From an uncultured Lachnospiraceae bacterium (GTDB lineage Bacteria > Bacillota > Clostridia > Lachnospirales > Lachnospiraceae), in NCBI GenBank assembly GCA_934370915.1, contig CAKRNI010000091.1, forward strand, positions 1 through 9,774: a stretch of DNA of 9,774 nucleotides. Reading direction: 5' to 3'. This document shows, one piece after another, positions 5,706 to 9,774 of this stretch (position 1 is the first letter of the stretch; each line of letters starts with the position of its first letter). Both the position numbers and the translations under genes were made by a program. A model generated the notes under the pieces. The model had not been told where the DNA came from, ran no database searches, and was given only the letters and a program-made list of their open reading frames with translations.

Positions 5706-7214
5706 TCAGCCTCCCTGAATCCTCAATCCCTTCGGATAATGATTCTTGAGCATTCCTCCGGCTGCTTTTGCAAACCCAAGTGACATGCCGCCGGTCGTCA
5801 CGAGGACCCAGCCCTTTGCCGGGATTCCCTGATTTTCAAAATCTTCCTCCCGCAGCGTCTCTCCGCGGAGATATTTCAGGGCAAGGGCCCCACAACCGAC
5901 CTCCACCGTCTGCTTTACTTCTTTTTTCTTTAAAAACAGGGCCAGCGCATGGGACGGTTCAAGTCTGCCTTTTTTCGCTGTTCCAAGATGTAACCCCGGT
6001 CTTAAGACCCTGAGTCCCTTAAGATCCGGCATCATCTCCGGAACGAGGTAGAGATTTTCTCCAAACAGCAGAAATTTCTTGCCGCTTTCCAGCTCTTTCT
6101 CGTCCGTCAGATTCTCTTTTTCAAATTCACGGAAGGCGGAGACTGCCTCAGAAAGGGCACCGTCATCTTTTCTGTTGTCTTTTCTACTGTCTTTCCTGCT
6201 GCCCTTCTTCCGTTTCTCCACGATCTCTGCAGCGTTCTGACTGTCTGCCTCCGTCGCAGCGTCCCCGGAGCTTTCTCCTTTCACAAGCAGTGCCAGAAAA
6301 TGTCCTTCCCCGTCCGCAAGATGCGGCCAGATCCTGACTGTCTTTTTCAGCTCTTCGTTCCCGTCTGCCCACTCCGGATGTCCTGCGGAAAAGTACTTCG
6401 CAAGTTCCGGCTTTTCCACAGAGAATTCCGGATGGCGCAAGAGGAATCTCGCCACACTCTGTTCATTCTCCTCCGGGGAAAATGTACAGGTGGAATACGC
6501 GATCCGTCCGCCATCTTTTAACATGGCTGCCGCACAGTCCAAAATCCCGTCCTGAAGCCCTGCGTACTGTTTGACATAGTCCGGGCTCCACTCATTTCTG
6601 GCATTCTCATCCTTTCGGAACATTCCTTCTCCGGAGCAGGGCGCGTCCACCACGATCCCGTCAAAAAACTCCGGAAACGCCGGTACAAGCTGAAACGGAT
6701 CCATGTTCGTCACCACCGCATTTCCGATACCAAGGCGCTCGATATTCTGGGACAGGATCTTTGCCCGGGCCGGATGGATCTCATTGCAGACCAGAAGCCC
6801 CTGTCCGCCCATTTTTCCCGCAAGATGGGTGGATTTTCCTCCGGGTGCCGCACAGAGATCCAGAATCCGCTCTCCGGGCTTTGGGGCTAATGCCTCCGCT
6901 GTGGACATAGCACTTGGTTCCTGAATATAGTAGGCCCCCGCCTCATGGAATGGGTGGCGTCCCGGGCGCATGTCTGCCTCGTAGTAGAATCCCTCCTCCG
7001 CCCAGGGAACTTTTGCGAGTCCTCTCAGGTATTCTTCCAGGGGAGTTCCCGCCTCTGCCGTCCAGCCATTTTCCTGTTTTAACGGATTGACCCGCAGACC
7101 GAATTTCCGCTCCGCGCCATAACTTTCAAAAAACGATTCCGCGTCACTGCCGAGGAGCTTCTCCATCTTTTGCACGAATTCTTCCGGCAGCTTAATCTTC
7201 TTCTCTTTTTCCAT
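5706..7214 (-). CDS. RsmF/RsmB-type 16S rRNA (cytosine-C5) methyltransferase
   Basis: A 502-residue SAM-dependent RNA m5C methyltransferase of the RsmB/NOP family. The N-terminal RNA-binding part (1-110) includes RVNPLK (41-46) and YYIQEPSAM (95-103). The Rossmann domain carries DLCAAPGGKSTHLA (119-132) for SAM binding, DAPCSGEGMFRKD (190-202) with Cys193, and YSTCTFSPEENE (240-251) with Cys243; these are the two family cysteines for product release and nucleophilic attack. A hydrophilic linker (about 313-355) contains three RKD repeats. The C-terminal region (about 375-502), ending in VLVTTGGMSLGFAKAAGG and YPKGLRI, resembles the PUA-like extension of RsmF-type proteins. AGGAG lies only 3 nt before the ATG at 7214, an unusually tight spacing. 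A strong hairpin (7233-7261) lies just upstream, so expression may depend on readthrough from the DUF6465 gene or on a promoter I could not identify. The exact target cytosine is not determinable. Confidence 0.92.
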   Translation of the reverse strand: MEKEKKIKLPEEFVQKMEKLLGSDAESFFESYGAERKFGLRVNPLKQENGWTAEAGTPLEEYLRGLAKVPWAEEGFYYEADMRPGRHPFHEAGAYYIQEPSAMSTAEALAPKPGERILDLCAAPGGKSTHLAGKMGGQGLLVCNEIHPARAKILSQNIERLGIGNAVVTNMDPFQLVPAFPEFFDGIVVDAPCSGEGMFRKDENARNEWSPDYVKQYAGLQDGILDCAAAMLKDGGRIAYSTCTFSPEENEQSVARFLLRHPEFSVEKPELAKYFSAGHPEWADGNEELKKTVRIWPHLADGEGHFLALLVKGESSGDAATEADSQNAAEIVEKRKKGSRKDSRKDNRKDDGALSEAVSAFREFEKENLTDEKELESGKKFLLFGENLYLVPEMMPDLKGLRVLRPGLHLGTAKKGRLEPSHALALFLKKKEVKQTVEVGCGALALKYLRGETLREEDFENQGIPAKGWVLVTTGGMSLGFAKAAGGMLKNHYPKGLRIQGG

Positions 7215-7232
7215 AGTCTCCTGATTTCAAAA

Positions 7233-7261
7233 GCGCCTGTCGGGAAAATCCCGGCGGACGC
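7233..7261 (-). terminator. intrinsic terminator or attenuator between the DUF6465 and rRNA methyltransferase genes
   Basis: Two 13 nt arms (7233-7245 and 7249-7261) pair with two mismatches and one G-U around a 3 nt loop; in the minus transcript the stem is followed by UUUUG. It is 80 nt downstream of the DUF6465 stop and about 10 nt upstream of the SD of the methyltransferase gene. The U-tract is short, so partial readthrough is likely. Confidence 0.6.
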
Positions 7262-7282
7262 TCTTTCTTAGTCTCTGTTCTT

Positions 7283-7295
7283 TTACGGACCGTAA
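7283..7295. repeat. 13 bp palindrome TTACGG-A-CCGTAA
   Basis: A perfect dyad with 6 bp arms and one central base lies in the gap between the DUF6465 stop and the methyltransferase start. The loop is too small for an RNA hairpin at full length, so a protein-binding site is the more natural reading. No matching promoter was found next to it. Confidence 0.4.
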
Positions 7296-7340
7296 GCTCT
7301 ATCTGCAGCAGTCCGCAAATTTATATCTTTGAAACTCTGA

Positions 7341-7775
7341 TTACAGTTCGATCTTGTAATCGTCCGCGCCGACACCGTTTACTACATAGTAAGCAGCGCT
7401 CTCTTCCGGCTTTACATAGATCTCGATAGTCTTGATATCGCCGACTTTATTGCCCTTCTTTGTGTAGGCTTTCTTAACAGCCGCGATGAGATCTTTCTCT
7501 GTAACTTCCTTGCCGGCGAACTGTACAACTACGGATGTCTTAATATCCTTTGCTGCCGTTCTCTTTGCCGGAGCTTTCTTTGCTGTCTCCTTCTTCGGCT
7601 CCTCTGCCTTCTTTGCTTCTGCCTTCGGAGCTTCCACCTTTGCTTCTGCCTTAACTTCCTTTGTCTCTGTTACCTCTGCTGCCTTTATCTCTGCAGTGTT
7701 ATTACTAACCGGTGCAGCTTTCATCTTATTTGCAGCGGCTGCGATCGGATTATTCGGATTGTTCTTCTTTGCCAT
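7341..7775 (-). CDS. DUF6465 family protein, Lys/Ala/Glu-rich N-terminus, function unknown
   Basis: A 144-residue protein in two parts. Residues 1-78 are low-complexity and rich in Ala, Lys and Glu, with motifs such as KAEAKVEAPKAEAKKAEEP (42-60) and KKAPAKRTAAK (66-76), resembling flexible histone-tail-like or TolA-like linkers. Residues 79-144 form a compact predicted domain (TSVVVQFAGKEVTEKDLI through YYVVNGVGADDYKIEL) that I recognise as DUF6465, common in Lachnospiraceae. There is no signal peptide or membrane segment, so it is probably cytoplasmic. The start at 7775 is chosen because a perfect AGGAGG (7784-7789) lies 8 nt upstream; the longer reading begins with TTG at 7808, would place that site inside the gene, and has nothing like a binding site of its own. 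A consensus TTGACA-17-TATAAT promoter suggests high constitutive expression. Function is unknown; the charged tail hints at nucleic acid or polyanion binding, which is speculation. Confidence 0.85.
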   Translation of the reverse strand: MAKKNNPNNPIAAAANKMKAAPVSNNTAEIKAAEVTETKEVKAEAKVEAPKAEAKKAEEPKKETAKKAPAKRTAAKDIKTSVVVQFAGKEVTEKDLIAAVKKAYTKKGNKVGDIKTIEIYVKPEESAAYYVVNGVGADDYKIEL

Positions 7776-7783
7776 AATCATTT

Positions 7784-7789
7784 CCTCCT
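7784..7789 (-). promoter_or_regulatory. perfect AGGAGG ribosome binding site of the DUF6465 gene
   Basis: AGGAGG on the minus strand with 8 nt spacing to the ATG at 7775 decides the start against the Met at 7781 (2 nt away) and the TTG at 7808. Confidence 0.8.
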
Positions 7790-7839
7790 GAAAATTATTG
7801 ACACACAAAACTGTTTCCTGCTATTTTCTGAGTTGCCTT

Positions 7840-7858
7840 GCTATGTAATTGTCATAGC
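7840..7858. repeat. GCTATG/CATAGC dyad at the DUF6465 transcription start
   Basis: A perfect 6 bp inverted repeat with a 7 nt centre (7846-7852) begins 2 bp after the -10 box and covers the predicted start site near 7854. It could be an operator or, if transcription starts slightly earlier, a 5' stem in the mRNA. Confidence 0.4.
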
Positions 7859-7860
7859 GA

Positions 7861-7889
7861 ATTATAAGTCTTTGTCAGGAATTTGTCAA
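7861..7889 (-). promoter_or_regulatory. perfect consensus sigma-A promoter for the DUF6465 gene
   Basis: On the minus strand TTGACA (7884-7889) and TATAAT (7861-7866) are separated by exactly 17 bp, all twelve bases matching consensus. It points at the DUF6465 gene with a leader of about 79 nt. The TGACA pentamer recurs on the minus strand at 7884-7888, 7873-7877 and 7850-7854, spaced 11 and 23 bp. Confidence 0.9.
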
Positions 7890-7919
7890 TAAAATCCCGT
7901 AAAACTGGTATTTGTAAGC

Positions 7920-7965
7920 AAAAAAGATCCGGCAGAACACATATACGAAAGTGTCCTGCCGAATC
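7920..7965 (-). terminator. strong intrinsic terminator of the DUF5722 gene
   Basis: Arms 7926-7940 and 7951-7965 pair over 15 bp without a mismatch (two G-U pairs) around a 10 nt loop, and the minus transcript continues with six U residues (7920-7925). It lies 25 bp past the end of the DUF5722 gene at 7990 and upstream of the DUF6465 promoter, separating the two genes. Confidence 0.9.
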
Positions 7966-7989
7966 AAAATACCAGCTTTATTTTTTGAA

Positions 7990-9651
7990 TTATTCCTGCA
8001 GCTTAAATCCCGGGATCACATCGCTCCACTTGTTGATTCCGATGATCTTCTTCGCGAATTCCGTATACTTCAGAGATTTATTTGTATCAATATATTTGAA
8101 TACGTTGTAAATATTCTTCGGCATAACAGCGATGACCCTGTTCGGGCTTGACATGTCAACTGTCCAGAGGCCAAACGAGCAGGACTGCTCTACCTCGATC
8201 ACCGCATCGACCTGACGGTTTAAGATAAACGCGTCGATATACGGGTTGTTGTCCACAAGATAGTACGCGTAGGCAAATGCCGCCGCCTGGATATCATAGA
8301 CATCTCCGCGGGTCGCGCTCTTTGATGTAAAGCCTTCCTCAGAGAGAATGATATGGCGGACATTTCCGCCTGCATCGCGCATGATGTCCTTCTGGAAGTA
8401 ATCCGTCAGGACGTTGAGGTTCTTGAAGTTTACGACCGGTGAATCTTCTGTATTGTTGACAGCGCCTGTCTGATCATCATCCCAGAACTCCGGCTCCGTC
8501 ATCGGATGCGGGTACGGGTGGTAGGCAAGTCCCCATTCGATATTTCCCTCGTCGCGGATATCGGCGTTGAAGCGGTCAATAAAATCCTTTGCGCCGTACA
8601 TCAGGTTGGAGTTCGCCCGCTTCCACTCATAGTCTGTGGAGAAGAAGACTCTCGCGTTGCGGCTCTGGCTCTTGATCGCCGTGTAGGCCACACGGAATAC
8701 CTTTGAGTAGAGTTTTGTGTAGGAATCGATGTCCATCGGACCTGTGTAGTTCCAGTTTAAGTTGTTGTTGATCTCGTTTCCGACGATCCAGTTGCTGACG
8801 CGCCCGTAATCATCGTGGGCGCCGGAATAACGCTCTGCCATAAAGGAGAGCAGTGCACGTGTCGTCTCATATCCCTGTTCCGTGGAAACATTAAAACCGT
8901 AGTAGAACGCTTCGTTTCTCTTCGCGAGCCCGGCTTCGTGAAGCTCCGGGTAGCTGTCGTTCCAGCCGTTTAAGAGGATCGCCGTCACAACGATTCCTTT
9001 TGCGGAGAACGCACTGATCATCTTATCATAATCCTTGATGAGATCACCGTTGAAGTTGTAGGTCTTTCCGTTGTATTTGTACTTTAAATTTCCGCCCACA
9101 AGCTGGTGATACGGGATATTGACAGTCGTGTGCTTTACACCCAGATTCAGCGCGTCGCCGAGCATATCGAGCTGGATCAGAAGTCCTTTTTTGCTCATCG
9201 GCTCCGGGTAATCCTCGCGGAACTTCGCAACGTCGCCCGGATTCGTCACATAGATTGCATTGCTGATCGGTGTGTAGGTGCTGCCAGTCTTTAACGCAAC
9301 CACAAATCTGGAATAGAGCATCGTATCTGTGGAATCACCGCTGTATTTTAAGGTGAATTTTAACTTGTCGGATTTGTTGCTCCATGCGATGTAATCCGTT
9401 CTGGAGCCTATCTCAGACTCATACGGGTGGAGCTCAAACAGATAGTAATATCCATCATCCGGAGTTTCCCCCTCATTTAAAGCGCCGGTCGTAGCTGTTC
9501 CTGTGACGGAAATGCTGTTTCCGTTCTCTACCGAACAGGCCTTCAGCCTTGCGCTGTCATAAGCAAAGCTTGTGAAACAGCCCACTGCCGCAGTCATCAG
9601 CAGTCCCATAAGAAACGCCGCACCGCTGCGGAATAAGGTTCTTTTTTTCAT
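7990..9651 (-). CDS. secreted DUF5722 protein, putative TIM-barrel glycoside hydrolase
   Basis: A 553-residue exported protein. Residues 1-30 form a signal peptide (KKR, hydrophobic core, likely cleavage after TSFA); AVGC at 22-25 is a poor lipobox alternative. Residues about 38-136 look like an N-terminal beta-sandwich. Residues about 150-530 match the DUF5722 pattern, a TIM barrel of the GH-A type. Candidate catalytic acids are Glu293 in NWIVGNEINN (287-296), as acid/base after strand 4, and Glu438 or Glu439 in IILSEEGFTS (434-443), as nucleophile after strand 7. AYHPYPHP (376-383) and NGW (228-230) fit substrate-cleft loops. No cell-wall anchor, SLH or carbohydrate-binding repeat is visible. 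AGGCGG (9661-9666) precedes the ATG by 9 nt. It has its own promoter (9685-9713) and terminator (7920-7965), so it is monocistronic. Substrate is unknown; a host or plant glycan is a guess. Confidence 0.85.
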   Translation of the reverse strand: MKKRTLFRSGAAFLMGLLMTAAVGCFTSFAYDSARLKACSVENGNSISVTGTATTGALNEGETPDDGYYYLFELHPYESEIGSRTDYIAWSNKSDKLKFTLKYSGDSTDTMLYSRFVVALKTGSTYTPISNAIYVTNPGDVAKFREDYPEPMSKKGLLIQLDMLGDALNLGVKHTTVNIPYHQLVGGNLKYKYNGKTYNFNGDLIKDYDKMISAFSAKGIVVTAILLNGWNDSYPELHEAGLAKRNEAFYYGFNVSTEQGYETTRALLSFMAERYSGAHDDYGRVSNWIVGNEINNNLNWNYTGPMDIDSYTKLYSKVFRVAYTAIKSQSRNARVFFSTDYEWKRANSNLMYGAKDFIDRFNADIRDEGNIEWGLAYHPYPHPMTEPEFWDDDQTGAVNNTEDSPVVNFKNLNVLTDYFQKDIMRDAGGNVRHIILSEEGFTSKSATRGDVYDIQAAAFAYAYYLVDNNPYIDAFILNRQVDAVIEVEQSCSFGLWTVDMSSPNRVIAVMPKNIYNVFKYIDTNKSLKYTEFAKKIIGINKWSDVIPGFKLQE

Positions 9652-9684
9652 ATCTTTTTCCCGCCTTTCTTTTTTGCCTAAACT

Positions 9685-9713
9685 ATTTTATCATCTGGAT
9701 TTTGATGATTCAA
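9685..9713 (-). promoter_or_regulatory. promoter for the DUF5722 gene with a dyad in the spacer
   Basis: Minus-strand TTGAAT (9708-9713), 17 bp, TAAAAT (9685-9690) precede the gene, giving a leader of about 27 nt. ATCATC (9690-9695) and GATGAT (9704-9709), separated by 8 bp, form an inverted repeat within the spacer and promoter edges that could serve as an operator. Confidence 0.65.
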
Positions 9714-9774
9714 TTACAATTCCCTTACGATTTTACGGCAATCTGCCGCCTTTTTCGCCATCTTTGCGGCATCA
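9714..9774 (-). CDS. possible C-terminal end of an upstream gene, unidentified
   Basis: One minus-strand frame is open from the window edge to a TAA at 9714-9716 and would encode DAAKMAKKAADCRKIVREL. The Lys/Arg/Ala-rich composition is protein-like, and the -35 box of the next promoter begins right at the stop codon, as expected at a gene boundary. Nineteen codons are too few to exclude chance and no family is recognised. Confidence 0.35.
   Translation of the reverse strand, partial: DAAKMAKKAADCRKIVREL

Noticed and set aside
7486..7791. Hydrophobic plus-strand frame (101 codons) opposite the DUF6465 gene
   Set aside because: The Ala/Phe/Ser-rich hydrophobic product is the mirror image of the Ala/Lys/Glu-rich codons on the other strand, and there is no ribosome binding site of its own.
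9562..9651. Lipoprotein signal in the DUF5722 protein (AVGC)
   Set aside because: The -3 position is Ala rather than Leu/Val/Ile, and a normal signal peptidase I site (TSFA) follows five residues later; ordinary secretion is more likely.

Overview
The window looks like chromosome of a low-to-mid GC anaerobic Firmicute, most likely a gut Lachnospiraceae (Clostridia). This is inferred from gene content: a class II (Firmicutes-type) GalT, a DUF6465 protein, a DUF5722 secreted glycosidase-like protein, and an ApbE / NusG-II / Gx-transporter gene trio. Promoters are sigma-A-like with 16-17 bp spacers and most genes have AGGAGG-like ribosome binding sites. I see no rRNA, tRNA, CRISPR array, insertion sequence or phage gene. 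The window is gene-dense with short intergenic gaps.

Layout. (1) 1-329, minus: N-terminal part of galT, with its own promoter. (2) 406-2460: a divergent envelope redox/flavin module. A small membrane protein of the Hpre_diP_synt_I / Gx family lies on minus; a lipoprotein ApbE FMN transferase and a membrane-anchored NusG-domain-II protein lie on plus. These are the FmnB-, EetA- and EetB-type components known from Listeria-type extracellular electron transfer loci. A symmetrical bidirectional terminator closes the plus-strand pair. (3) 2564-3166, minus: an HD-domain hydrolase behind an unusually repeat-rich promoter and leader. (4) 3300-4643, minus: a DacF-type D,D-carboxypeptidase whose best-looking start is one base out of frame with the body of the gene. 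(5) 4771-5691, plus: an RluA-family pseudouridine synthase, convergent (14 bp gap) with (6) 5706-7214, minus: an RsmF/RsmB-type rRNA m5C methyltransferase. (7) 7341-7775, minus: a small Lys/Ala/Glu-rich DUF6465 protein with a perfect consensus promoter. (8) 7990-9651, minus: a secreted DUF5722 TIM-barrel glycosidase-like protein with a strong terminator. (9) 9714-9774, minus: possibly the last 19 codons of another gene.

Functionally the window mixes envelope biology (FMN transfer outside the membrane, peptidoglycan trimming, a secreted glycosidase) with ribosomal RNA modification (RluA and RsmF types) and sugar metabolism (GalT). Nothing here is clearly a new multi-gene system. The items most worth a second look are the apparent early frameshift in the carboxypeptidase, the divergent flavin/electron-transfer module with its shared operator-like repeats, the repeat-dense control region of the HD hydrolase, and the DUF6465 and DUF5722 proteins of unknown function.
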